Below are positions 20,821 through 32,018 of a stretch of 64,000 nt of DNA, piece by piece; within the stretch, counting starts at the first letter, position 1; each line of letters opens with the position of its first letter. The stretch lies in assembly GCA_014529385.2 (NCBI GenBank), contig CM043966.1:104729087-104793086 (forward strand). Direction: 5' to 3'. Both the position numbers and the translations under genes were made by a program. The notes beneath the pieces were generated by a model. It was not told the origin of the DNA and searched no databases. It was given only the letters and a program-made list of their open reading frames with translations. The stretch comes from Adiantum capillus-veneris. Lineage: Eukaryota; Streptophyta; Polypodiopsida; Polypodiales; Pteridaceae.

Positions 20821-22990
20821 ATTAGTTACGATCTAGCTAATCAAAGTATCATTAATTATCATAAGAAGTATGAGAGAGGCATAGTGAAAGAGAATAAGCT
20901 TTGATTAGTGTAAATCAAGTCACATGAGCAAGGAGAATCTCAAGGACTCCATAGCCACACAGCTCATGAGCTCTCACCAAAGAGGGGTCTCCACAGTTGA
21001 GACTGAGAACCCTAATTTCATTTACACACTATTTTATATACCTGGGGTAAAAATATGCATTGTCCAAGTGACTTACTGAATCTATAACCTAGGCACACTA
21101 ACTGCCCTATTCTTTACAACTTGGAACTCTCATTGAGCCCATAACCCGTTACAAATATTACAATAATGGATTGAAATAAATCGGGAATTTACAATACATG
21201 GTAATTTTGGAAAATGTAAAAAATGTGTAGCCCAATCTTCATTGCTGCTTCTTATTCATCTTTGATGTGCTTCATAAGGCTTGGGTCTTAAGCAACATCT
21301 TCTGTTAACTATTGTCAACTCAGTTAACATTCCCCGCTTTCGATTTCAGTGCCCTTCCTCCTCAGGCACTGTTGGAAAGTGGTCGTGGAGGCTGTGGAAG
21401 GTTTTTGATTGGTTTTCAATGGTCTATATGGTTTCATTTGTTGTTGAATTTGTTGATGAGTTTCATTCCGATGTAGCATCTTCATTGGTCTGAGTTTGTT
21501 TCTGATGGAAGAGATGACGTTGCATTTGTCTATTGTAGCAGCATATGGTGAGGCTTTGTATATTTATTGAGAGTATATACAAAAGAAGTAGAATGATGAG
21601 GATCTAAATTAGGGTCTAATACCTGGATGACCAAAGGGAAAAACTCCAGTGGGAAGAAAATGCCTTTGTAATACGTACCAAATTCTAATATGAGTTGAAG
21701 CTTTAGAACTAACGCTTTGATCATTTCATGGCAAAACAGCCCGAGTCTCACTATGTCAAAGAGTCTTTTTTGCACCCTGGTGACTTGACCTTTTACATTC
21801 TTGAGCTTACTACAAACATTTATTCAAGTAAAAATAAGCTCGAATCCTCAAAAAGAGGATTTTGAAGGACCAAGTTGGCATTGAAGGTTTCTTTTGCTAT
21901 ACATGTTTCATCATCTTTGAATCTATATGTGTGTTAGTTGAGTTGTCCTTGTTTGACTGTGAAGAATCCATGGTCCATTTGATTCTCCACTTAGGCCTAT
22001 TGTAAGGAGCCTTTGAGGTTTTTGTAGGCCTTTGTTGACTGTCTGCCTCTCCCTTTTGTCTTGGAGCATGGAGGACTTAGGAATCCAAATCTGTGGATGA
22101 CCTTGTAGCTTCTTGGATGACTTTTCCTGGATCTAGGTCTTGTTGAAATCTCGAGATCTTCATGCATATTTTCTGCAATTTCAGTTGGTCTTGGTTGATT
22201 AATAGCCAAATCTTTGTATAGCTTGTGTAGAACCTTTGTTCAAGAGGAAGATTATTTGAGATCCATCTCTGTTTTGTATCCGCTTAAGAGTTTTGGTAGA
22301 CTTTAGCATCTAATGTCATTCTGTTGTAGACCTGCTTCTTAGGTATCCTAGGATATTGTCAAGGTTGATACCTAGTGGGCCTTCTTTCTTGGTAGGATCG
22401 TGATTTCACTCCATATTCTCTAACCTTCGATTTTGGTACCCATATGTTTCAATTATTGAGCTATAGTAATCTTGTTCTTTTAAGTTCCATTGTGATGCTA
22501 TCCATCCCATGTGTTTGTCTTTCTGTGTTGTTGTAGTGTCTCTAGTCCACATTGGATCACTGACTTTTAGTAAACTGCTCTAAACAAACACTTTCTTGAC
22601 TTTCATTTGCTTTCTTAAGTACTTGGGCTGAAATGCCGTTACGTTTCTGGGTATCTCCCTAGAGGTTTTGTTTGGTTCAATAATTGAATTGAAGTTTTGA
22701 CAGCCTGATTTTCTTGAAGAAGCTGATCCATGAAGAAACTATTTACTTCTTCTTCTTCACTTACTCAAGATATGAAGTCTACAAAGCATAAAAGGGAAAA
22801 TATAACAAAAAGGGGAAACTAGTACAATGGTCTAGTGTGAACCACTAGTGAGTGAATTGAATGGATAAGTGTGCCATCAATCCTATAGGTAGACCAATTC
22901 GATGTAGTCCAACTTTAGTATCATTTACAGAGATATGTGTATCCACCAAGGCGCACCAGTGATGATGAATGTTGGTGATAGTCATCCAAG
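20821..22990. other. Long stretch without recognisable gene
   Basis: About 2.2 kb of AT-rich sequence. The minus strand between 21530 and 22500 has stretches with protein-like composition in changing frames (for example a 70-residue piece at 21997-22209, basic and Q/R/K-rich) broken by many stops. I could not assign these to gag, pol or any host family. They may be an old, heavily mutated retroelement. Confidence 0.3.
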
Positions 22991-23020
22991 AGTAGTGCAT
23001 GTTGAGCTTGACATATCAAC

Positions 23021-25060
23021 AATCACCCGCAAGCTCAATTCCATCTCTCGCATACCAAGCATCAGTCAAAACCATTGCAGCTTCTACACCCTAAAGGCCT
23101 TTGTAAAGACATATGCAATCTGCTCATTCGTCATCACGTACTCAAGGCTAATGTCGCCTGCCACCCAAGACTTGCTCTTTGATGATTTGGTAATGCACTT
23201 CGAGGTGCTTCATCCTCACATGAAATAATGGGTTGTAAACCAATTATATGTTGCTAAGGTTGTCACTATAGGTGACAACCCACCTTTGTATGTGTACTCA
23301 AAAATCCTAAACTGGAAATCCTAGCCATGCTACTTCACATGCCGCCACTGTAGCACCCCTGCATTTTGTCTTTGTACTCAATAGAGCAATCACAGGTTGC
23401 TTCTTGCTACTCCACATAGTAGTTGCAACACTCCCAAGTGAAAACATAACTCCACTAGTAAGCAATCGTAGGTTGCTTTTTGCTACTCCACGTAGTAGCA
23501 GTCTCCCAAGTCAAAACACAAATCCACTAGTAGACGTGTGATCATATATGCTACCAGCCCAATCCGCATCTATCTAACCATAGAGCTACAACTCAACATC
23601 AATGCTATAAAAAAGTGCATAATCTAAAGTAGCACTCACATAGTGCAATTTGCATCTCATTGCTTCCAAGTGTGGTTTCTTGGGAGATTGAATAAACTAA
23701 CTCACTAATCCACCTATGTAGCTCAAGTCTGGAGATGAGATTATCACTCAACCGGGGGGGAGGGGATCTACAACAACAAAAAAAGACATATCACATGGAT
23801 TCAACAATAGGAATTATTTTATTTATAATTTCACATTTTTATATGCAGAAGGGTGTTGAAAAATGATCTTAAAACAAAAATTACAGATTGAATAGATAAA
23901 GGGTCCCTTTATTGGTTAAAAACATAGCTAAGGGGTTTTATAAATAGTCATTGTGAATGCACATGATGTATACGTTCTACATACAGTGACCCCCGTAAAG
24001 ATAGTCAAGTAGATCAAGTTACCAACCATCTTCCAGCACGTGGTAGCAGTCTCAAGCACTTGACCTGTATCATTCCTATACATAGTAGCATTGTCAAGCA
24101 CTTGACTTGCATCATTTCCAAACTTCAAATTTTAATCTAGCGGCTCACAATTGGCTTACAATCATCCATACCATACTTTATTAGCATGTCAAAAGCATAT
24201 TGTCGTTGTGAAAACAATACACCCTCTTGTGTGCGAACAATTTCAATGGTCAAGAAATAAACTAAGTCTCCCAAGTCTTTCATCTCAAACTCCTCCATAA
24301 GTAGAGCATGTGCACCCTCTACTTCCACCGCATTTTCACCTCCAATAATCAAGTTAGCCACATAGATATATATCACCACATTCCTTACTTCATTGTATTG
24401 CACATAAACCCAAAGAAACCCAAAGAAACAAGGAATGCCACAATCCTTTTCTACCAAGCTCTAGATGCTTGCTTCAATCTATATAATAATTTCTTTAACC
24501 TAGATATGAGGTCATGTAGCCTCATATTCACATAGCCCTATGGCTGCATCATATACACAACTTTCTCCAAGTATCCAACCAAGTAAGCATTCTTTATGTC
24601 CATGTGTTTCAGCATCCATCTTAAAGCTACAGTCACTGCAATAAATACACAAATTATATACATCTTGACTATAAGACTGAATGTCTCCTCATAATCAATC
24701 ATATACGCTTGTGCATACATTGCTTGGCCACAAGCCTTGCCTTGTACCTACTCACATTGGTATATTGTGCTTTATCTTGTACATCCATTTGCATCCAATT
24801 GCATTCTTTCCCTTTTATACATCCCATGTTCCATTTGCATCAAGGGCATCCATCTCCTCATCGATATCTTTCTGCCATTTCTTATCTTTGACAGCATTGT
24901 CAAAACAAGTGGGTTTCACTTCCTAATGTCATATTTTTTATATATGCAAAAAGACGAGCTACATAATAACCACAAATCAATCTTGGTGCAGGATTTCTTA
25001 CTCTCAGATTTGCGTGGTTAAGGATCCCTTCCAGGTGCCTTATTCACTGTTTGCATCCTT
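23021..25060 (-). mobile_element. Ty1/copia remnant, RT to RNase H and LTR edge
   Basis: Reading down from 25060 the minus strand gives, in mixed frames, the copia RT start (WQKDIDEEMDALDANGTWDV, GKNAIGCKWMYKIK, about 24790-24900) and YEETFSLIVKM...MDIKNAYLVGYLEKVVYMMQP (24538-24720). The RT active-site region with YVANLIIGG in place of YVDD and EFEMKDLGDLVYFLTIEI follows (24137-24457). Then come RNase H pieces (DADWAG, about 23560) and the copia end region E-V-H-Y...VADVFTKA near 23110-23230. A TGTTGATATG at 23021 preceded by GCGGGTGAT resembles a polypurine/LTR junction. Gag, integrase and the 5' LTR are missing. Confidence 0.8.
24137..24457 (-). pseudogene. Copia reverse transcriptase with destroyed active site
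   Basis: A 106-residue open frame in which the catalytic YVDD of copia reverse transcriptase reads YVAN. Both metal-binding aspartates are replaced (A and N). The following MKDLGDLVYFLTIEIVRTQEGVLFSQRQYAFDMLIKYGM is well kept. So this piece is dead at residue level even where the frame is open. Confidence 0.8.
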
Positions 25061-25121
25061 CTTGCACCTGGAGTCTTCATCGAGGGTATGCCAAACTCCT
25101 TATCTAAATTTTGCTTAGAAC

Positions 25122-25123
<2 letters not shown>

Positions 25124-25216
<93 letters not shown>
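25124..25216. repeat. Compound microsatellite (GT)n(GA)n
   Basis: Uninterrupted GT from 25124 to about 25181, changing directly into GA to 25216. Confidence 0.95.
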
Positions 25217-25220
<4 letters not shown>

Positions 25221-26141
25221 ATAATGCCTCCTTAGTGTCTACTTACTAATCCATGTTGCGAAAACAATCTCCTAGAAAGTACTGAGTTTTGGTATGTTGT
25301 AAATCTATTTCTCTTTTATACATTGAGCTAAAAGGAATTGTGGAGGGAGTGTTACTTACGGGCACTAAATAGGATGAACAACTTTTTGACTATAATTCAA
25401 AAGACTATCTAGCAGTTGGGTTGAAATTGCATCAAGATGCTAACAAAAGTACTTTCAATAGGTGGGTCTAATCCTTTTAAAGGTACGTGTACCCTTAACA
25501 TCTATCAAATCCTATCCCTCTGATTTCTATCTTCATCCTGGTAGGAATAGCTCCCCATAGCACCTTCCAATAGCTACAAGGCTCCCTTGCGAGCAAAGTA
25601 CGCAAACAGATTTAGAAGACCTAGAAAATCTTGTTCTTCAAGAACAACCTACTCTTGGGAGGAAAGATTTGGAAAAACCAACCCATCCTAATCTGCACCA
25701 AAATTGTCTGCTTTTGCTATCTCAAACAAGTTTGGAAGTTTAGGAGCCAGTATAACTTTGTGAACGATCATTAGATGGCCAAGTTCAAAGAGATTATCCA
25801 AGAAAGCAAGGAAGACTTGATCATCTCTGTTGGAAAACACAAAAACTCTAAAGAGTGAAATCAAGTAATCAAATCCATTGGTTTTGGTACCAACCAGTCC
25901 ACAAATGTAAGTACTTAAGAAACTCCTACATCTAAGGGGTTGTGTGGCTCTTGAGTGTATGTTATGGCCCATCAAGGTACAAAATGTGTTTGAGGATAAT
26001 TATACATTTCTTTATGAGTTAAGACAAAACCTCCACTCACAATTGTATGGGAAAGAAAAAATCTTTTGAAGGTGTTCATTAAGTGGAGTCTAATGCAATT
26101 CTCTCATGGGTGTGAGGTGAAAGAAGGGGGAGAAGGCACGT

Positions 26142-26142
<1 letters not shown>
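25217..26142. other. Spacer with one unassigned minus-strand frame
   Basis: The only protein-like piece is 25688-25975 on the minus strand (95 residues; FDYLISLFRVFVFSNRDDQVFLAFLDNLFELGHL). It looks like a folded helical segment but matches no family I recognise. Nothing else is supported. Confidence 0.3.

Positions 26143-26186
<44 letters not shown>
26143..26186. repeat. Microsatellite (GA)n
   Basis: Pure GA dinucleotide run. Confidence 0.95.
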
Positions 26187-26187
<1 letters not shown>

Positions 26188-26662
26188 AAGAGAGATCTTT
26201 TTGTGCATTTGTCAAGCCAACATGGGGGAGAGATAGAGAGATTTCTTGGCCTGCTAAAGGTCTTAGTATCCATATTGATGAGGGTCTTTCAATTCTAGTT
26301 GTTTGACATGTGTCCCTCAAAAAAGCTTTATATTTAAAAAGTTTTGAAGAGAAAAACAAGCATGTCTTTTCAAATGTTATTTCTCAAAGCTGCATTTGTT
26401 TTTTTGGCATGATGCTAAGGAAAGCTTTAGAACACAAAAGATAACACAGAATTCAGAGGAATTTGATCCATAATGTGAAGTATTGATTCAATATTTATTT
26501 ATGTACAGTTTGATTTGTAAAAAATCCTTTCATTAAAGGACTTCGCAAATATTTATTTCATTAAATTGTTTTATTTTTCTATGCTTATTAAATCTATCTT
26601 TTTTTAATGAATGCACGAATATATTCTTTTGTTTTATTTTTCAATGTATCTTTTTATTTTAT

Positions 26663-26921
26663 TGTTTTGTTTTCAAAGGATAATGTGGAAGGTGCACCTT
26701 TCACCCTATTATTTAAGTGGAGCTTTTTCTAATATATAAACCATTCGTAATTATGTAAGTATATTGGATAATGTAATATATATTTTTATTTTTTTTCTAT
26801 AAATTTTATTTTGTTTTCAAATGACAATGTGCAATGTGCACTTTTCACCTTATTATTTAAGTGAGGTCTTTTCTAATATACGAACCATTTGTGCTTACGT
26901 ATGTGTATGTATACTGGATTA
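26663..26921 (+). repeat. Diverged direct repeat in AT-rich DNA
   Basis: Two units (about 26663-26770 and 26810-26921) share TTTTCAAA-GA-AATGTG, GTGCAC-TTTCACC, TATTATTTAAGTG, TTTTCTAATATA and AACCATT. They sit in very AT-rich sequence between 26400 and 27000 that holds no gene. Confidence 0.65.
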
Positions 26922-27177
26922 TAATTTTTTATTAAAACACAACAAAAATTCCATGTGAATGTAGGCACTCATTTAAACATACTCTTTATAAATCTCATCA
27001 CTCCCTTAACTTAAACAGGACTTTGTGCCTCCTCACCTTGTTTCTCTCTACAGGTCGTTGTTTGTATCCTTTGTGTTTCACACCTCACGAATCCAAGGAG
27101 CAAGCAATGTCTTTATGAGAAGAGGAGCATTGAATCCAGGGAAGAGGAATGCGGAGATTGGCAAGCCGGGCCATCTG

Positions 27178-27182
<5 letters not shown>

Positions 27183-27209
<27 letters not shown>
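27183..27209. repeat. Microsatellite (CT)n
   Basis: Pure CT run within sequence that may be the 5' leader of the LINE remnant. Confidence 0.9.
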
Positions 27210-27749
27210 ACATGCAGAGAGCCAGTTCATTTTCACCTCTTAAGCTTTACTTATCACAGAGGTCCTTGCGCGTCCAAGGATCATGATCGGTGGTGAAGTT
27301 TTTTGCATTTTGTAGTTGCCCTGCAAGCTGCTTTGCTAAGGGCGGTGTCCGGCGAGCTAGCGTGGTGAAGTTGCCTTGTTGGTTGATTGGGTTGCGATCC
27401 ATCTAGCTAGCAATATTACTTATAGCTTAGCTCTTGTTGGTTGATTGGATAGCGATCAGTTCTCAAAGCAGCAAGGGAGTCAAAGGTGATTTAAACCGTC
27501 CTGGTGATTTCCTTCGACTTTGCTCAAGGCCGGATCACACCTTTTGCAATTGGTTTGGGTTGCAACTTATTGTGATGATGAAGAACCCCCCCCCCCCCCC
27601 CCAAAGAACTCTTATGAGGAGGAAGTTGCGAGGAGAAATGGGCAAGTTATGGACCCATCATCGGGCACAGATAGTGGTTCCAGAGCTACCACCTCTCGGC
27701 GGTCGGAGGGAGACGCCAGCAATGGAGTGCCAGTAACAACTTTATAGCG

Positions 27750-28595
27750 ATGAACAAAGAAGAGCTCAAAATGCAAAAGACTCAAGTGGAGAAAGAACTG
27801 GCGGTGATCTTTAGCGCTTTGTTGCTTAACAAGAGGACAGTAGCGGAATCCGTGGCACAGACTGGTGAAGAGGAAGCGGCCAAAGGTGACAGAGAATATC
27901 AGGCATTGAAGAAGACTCTTCCACAAAGAGTGGAAGCGGAAGATGCGCTCACCATGGCCGTCCTTCCGACTCTGATAAAAAAGCAATTAGCATATGTGGT
28001 AGGCTCCACCTTGGTGTTTAGTCTCATGAGCAGAGTGTCGGCCAAAGCCAAATTGATCAATTGGTTGTATAGTCCAAATGTTCTGAATCAGAGTGGGTCA
28101 GTGGTGTTTTCCCAATACCTTGCAAAAGGTTTTTTCTCTGTGCAATTTAATGAAGCATCCATGGTGGCAAAAGTTTTAGCCAAGAGCCCATTGTTTTTTA
28201 ACCGAGCACCGGTCTGCGTGTTACCATGAGATCCCTCGTTTGAATCTACTGATTCTTTCTAGGAGAAGTGCCAAGTGTGGGTGGAGTTTGTCAACCTCTC
28301 GGTTTGACTAAGGAGCAACTTGAAGGAATGGGCACTAGCACTTGGGACTCTAAGAAAACCCCAACCCAAGAACCTGGTGGTGAATGTGGGTGCCAGTCTG
28401 AGGTTCATCCTCCTAAACTTTGGCACTTACTTTGGTGCATTCTTTGAGTGCAACAAATTTGGTCATTTTGCAAGATCTTATCATATCGCCTCGACCATGG
28501 TTGTAGGCTGCAGTGTCGGGAATAAAGATGCACCATCAGTACATCAATCAGATGCTGATTCAAAGAAGTTACCTCAAAAGCATAATGAACAATAA
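27750..28595 (+). pseudogene. LINE ORF1-like protein with defective zinc knuckle
   Basis: Frame 27750-28229 continues in the same frame through three stop codons (28227-28229, then near 28260 and 28307) to 28595. The N-terminus is a charged helix, the middle (YLAKGFFSVQFNEASMVAKVLAKSPLFFNRAPVCVLP) is typical of DUF4283, and the stop replaces the tryptophan that normally follows VCVLP. The knuckle FFECNKFGHFARSY keeps the second Cys and the His of CCHC, but the first Cys is Phe and the last is Tyr. ORF1 proteins bind the LINE RNA; this one could not. Confidence 0.72.
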
Positions 28596-28631
28596 GGGGA
28601 ATAGGGGTAGGTCAATGAAAACAAGAAAACA

Positions 28632-29141
28632 ATGAAAAATAGAGAAACCAGTGCATCCATGCCACCTCTAGCAATTGTAAGGCCACCCCTCCCTACCGTT
28701 TCACGTCCGCTACCCAACTATAAAACCACAATCCCACTGATGCAAAAGATTTTAATTTCACGCACGGGTTGTAAAAAGGATGAAGGGTGGAAACATATTG
28801 CCAACATCTCGTGCAAGCGGTTCAAATCAAGGGCGACTAGGCAACTGAGAGAAGCCCAACCAGATGTCCACAAAACACCCTTTATCTACGATAAAATCTT
28901 TGAGGTATTGCGGGATGCCAACCTTCAAAATCTCATGACAACCAAGCAGTCAAATGCTCAGGTTGTGAATGGCAAAGGATCAATGGAGGAGGATAACCAA
29001 GAAGAGGGTATGAGGAAGAATTCCTCTAAGTGGAAGAGTTCATACCTCTTTCTCAGTAATGGAAGATCTTTCTATCTAGTCATGGAATGTGAAAGGACTG
29101 AACACATGGAAGAAGAGTTCCCTCTTTTGGGAAGAAGTTAG
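28632..29141 (+). pseudogene. LINE linker segment
   Basis: A 169-residue frame, proline-rich at first and then basic (CKRFKSRATRQLREAQPD). It lies between the knuckle and the endonuclease and runs past the start of the endonuclease in the wrong frame, so a frameshift lies near 29070. No enzymatic motif. Confidence 0.45.
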
Positions 29142-29462
29142 AAAAGTCAAGGAGATCAACTGTTGGGCCATTGAGGAGCCCCACCTGGATGTGCATATCA
29201 AAAGAAAGCAAAAATTTTGGAAGAAGCTAGTGTTTTATGGGGAGGGATTTGCTGGATACAGTGGCATCCTCTCCATTGTTGACAGGGACCTAGAACCCAA
29301 GGTGGTCTTTGAGCACCTTCCTGGGAGAGATCTTGGAGTCAAGATCAAGTGGATAGATGAACCGATTACCATCATCAACATCTAAGGTCCCAACACAGTC
29401 AAAGAAAGAGCCAAATTATGGAGCAACTCAAAGATCTCCCTGTGGAGGGAGAAAACTTAGGA
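29076..29462 (+). pseudogene. LINE APE-type endonuclease, N-terminal part
   Basis: The frame begins SWNVKGLNTWKK, the classical SWNVRGLN start of LINE ORF2 endonucleases with the metal-site Asn. It continues to AIEEPHLD (catalytic Glu region), FWKKLVFYGEGFAGYSGILSIVDRDL and PITIINI-stop-GPNTVKERAKLW, where the usual Tyr codon of NIYGP has become TAA. The domain normally spans about 220 residues; here it ends after about 125. It would nick target DNA to prime reverse transcription. Confidence 0.78.
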
Positions 29463-30255
29463 AAAAGTATTTTAATATAGTATGAAACCTTCAAATTTAG
29501 CCAATTTATCACAAAAAGATCAAGGGGTACAAGGTGGGCCAATGTGACAGATCAGGGTGTTGTTGCAAGGGCTAGGGAAGTGTAGGCGACAGGTGCTATA
29601 AGAGGGCGATAGCGGTGGTGTCGCGTGTGTACCACATGCAAGACGAGGCTGATGTGTAGCACTGGTCGGTTGCATGAGGACGATGGGAAATGAGCAGGGT
29701 CGGAGAGGGCAGATGTAGAGCAGGTGAGCGCGATGCAATGGAAGCCGTGGTAGGCTCTTAGCTCTATGTGGCTAGAGGATTGGCATGGGAGTGGAAGGTG
29801 ACTACGGTGAAGCAAAGGTTGGCTACGGCAAATAAGCAAGTCGTGGGAAGCGTTGTGTATGAAACTTGAGAGGGGAGATAGTGGCCAAGGTGCTAATATC
29901 AGGTGACACAGAAGGTGTTGATGGGGGTTGGTGGTGATGGCCTATAGGGTGTACAAGAGAGGACAACAACATGGAGGCAAACTACCATGTAGACTTGCAT
30001 TGGGGGTAGAAGTTGCAAGCAAGTGTATCGAGTCAATGGGGCCCTATGCAATAGCCAAAGCGGACCAAAGACGATCGGCGATGGTTAAAGATAGATGACG
30101 TGGGTGACGAAGGGCAATCAGGCAATGCTCCAAAAAAAACCTAGGTTTAGTGTTATCTCACCTCCAATTTTTGAACTTTACCTCTAAATTTTAAGATATG
30201 AAGGCGAGAGAACCTATAAAGTTCTAAAAATATTAGCGTAATTTAATATGAAACC

Positions 30256-30257
<2 letters not shown>
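29463..30257. other. Spacer, nothing recognised
   Basis: Purine-rich plus strand, GC-richer than its surroundings. Overlapping minus-strand frames at 29520-29839 have shadow-like composition (H, P, S and C-rich) and are not supported as genes. Confidence 0.4.
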
Positions 30258-30293
<36 letters not shown>

Positions 30294-30372
30294 GGGTGAG
30301 TGACATAGTGTACTTTATAGAGAGAAGACATTTTGAGGCAAGAGATAGTGAGATGGAGGGAGAGACAAAGAA

Positions 30373-30417
<45 letters not shown>
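30258..30417. repeat. Microsatellites (CA)n and (GA)n
   Basis: CA run at 30258-30290 and GA run at about 30376-30417, 85 bp apart. Confidence 0.95.
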
Positions 30418-30419
<2 letters not shown>

Positions 30420-31009
30420 CGCATGGCCTTGCTGAAGGCAATGCCGCCGTCGAAGGCGGCGCCATTGTACTAGTATATACAATAAATGATGTCTAGCTTC
30501 TTCCAGCTTAGTATTTTCTTTTCTTTATTTTGGCTTCGTTCATTTGTTTCAAGGATATTTGAACAACAACTATGTGTTCTTTGCCATTTGTGGATAATTT
30601 TTGTACTTACCTAAACTTCGACAAAATGCAACAAGAAATCGTTGATTCTTGTATAGGAGTGAAAGATATGTTAAATGTGTAGCCAACCCAACATCGCTAG
30701 GGGACCGCCTGACCGAAGCTTGTTACTACAAAGATTGACTATTACCTGTCTATTTGTGTGAAACAAATTGGTGTCTAAGGTGTTTTACTTCACTAAGGCG
30801 CTTTGCTTTTTTTGTCTTCGTATTCTTTTAGAGTGACTCTTATTTCACTCTATTGCCATGTCTCATTCTTTTTTTGTTTTGGCCATACTCACAATTGTGA
30901 GTTGAGAGAAGTTATATTAGCACAAAAAGAACTATACAATTTTCCTCAAGCACTACATGTGCCTTGAGGGAACTAGGGTTCTAGTAGAGGAAGCAGAGTG
31001 ACAATACAT
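30418..31009. other. Spacer, nothing recognised
   Basis: AT-rich sequence with no supported coding frame or repeat. Confidence 0.4.
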
Positions 31010-32018
31010 CTACGCTCTTGAGTGTTCTAAGTAGTTTACTGCTTGAATCCATTCTTCATCCTTGTCAACTATCCCTCTTTTTTCTCCTACTACATGTAGG
31101 AGCTTAGTACTCTGACGCACAATATCTTCAAACTGAGTTACATTCAGTTTTCCCTCAAAAACTCGAAGGTTCCTAGATTTCCATACATGGTTCAAGTAGT
31201 AGAATCTGATAATTTGTGTGCACATCGAAACGACCTGGCTTTAGAAACCATGATTTTCCATACTACATGTATGAGTAGGGCACTTGCAGAACAAGTGAAG
31301 GGGGTCTTCAGAGGTTGTCCTGCATCCGGAGCAAGTGTCAGAGCCAATCCCTCTAGCGTGCACCTTAATCCCATTAGGCAAGGTACCACAGAGCACTTTC
31401 CAGATGAATATCTTGGTGTAATCAGGCCCTATAGTCTTCCAGATGGTGTTGATACTCTTTCGCCAACGTTCTTCTGACCAATTTTTCTTCTAGATTCTAT
31501 TGAGTGGGGCAAACCAATCCACTTTTTACACCAGGACATTATAGGTACTTCGGGTCTTGGGAAGCGAGAACGCTTTGTCTTTCGGCCAATGCCAGACTCT
31601 CCAATCAATTTCTGATCGCAACTAGGTGTAAATGAGGATGTCAGCACTTCCAAGAGTCTACGCTGCAGTACCAAGAGCTCCACATCCTTCCAACAAAAGC
31701 TTCTATCATCCTAAAGATGAGAAAGTTTAGAAATTCCTTTGTTGTTTACCAGCCCTGCAACTTCCGTCCAAAAGGGGTCCTTGGAGCCCGTTCCAAGTTT
31801 GGAGAGCCAGGGAGACCAATTGTGGGAGGAATCCTTGAGATATATAAAATTCTCCCCTGTCTCATTCTATGATTATTAATGAAGACGTGTAGTGATTTAT
31901 GTGTTACAATAGATGGGTAGTGATGCCACCTTTTTCGTTGCCAGGAGTTTTTTTCTGCATGTTGTATGCCAAGTTTGGTGCGCTTCTCAGTACGAGAATG
32001 CCCAGCATGGCAAGGCAA
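31010..32018 (-). pseudogene. LINE ORF2 C-terminal region (zf-RVT) remnant
   Basis: On the minus strand, in changing frames, this encodes the end of a plant LINE ORF2. It has a segment like SPWLSKLERA..PFGRK (31746-31830) and then the zinc-binding reverse-transcriptase domain with IWKVLCGTLPNGIKVHARGI, DTCSGCRTTSEDPLHLFCKCP (about 31260-31400). The tail YLNHVWKSRNLRVFEG (31130-31200) follows. The order of Cys and His (CSGC, HLF-CKC) matches zf-RVT. It is on the opposite strand from the LINE at 27750-29462, so it comes from a different insertion. Confidence 0.75.

Larger units (their letters stand above)
27750..29462 (+). mobile_element. LINE (non-LTR retrotransposon), 5' half, decayed
   Basis: Plus-strand sequence encodes an ORF1-type DUF4283/zinc-knuckle protein (27750-28595), a basic linker (28632-29080) and the start of an APE-type endonuclease (29076-29462), the normal 5'-to-3' order of plant L1-like LINEs. 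The reverse transcriptase and 3' tail are absent. A run of 17 C (27586-27602) and the CT run at 27183 lie upstream, in what may be the leader. Keeping the 5' half and losing the 3' half is opposite to the usual 5' truncation of LINE copies. Confidence 0.75.

Noticed and set aside
20821-22990. Possible endogenous pararetrovirus or other pol-containing element
   Set aside because: Some stretches look protein-like on the minus strand but no zinc knuckle, protease, reverse transcriptase or RNase H motif could be found, so no family is claimed.
29520-29839. Minus-strand frames rich in His, Pro, Ser and Cys
   Set aside because: Overlapping frames of similar length with shadow-like composition, no motif, no promoter or neighbour support.
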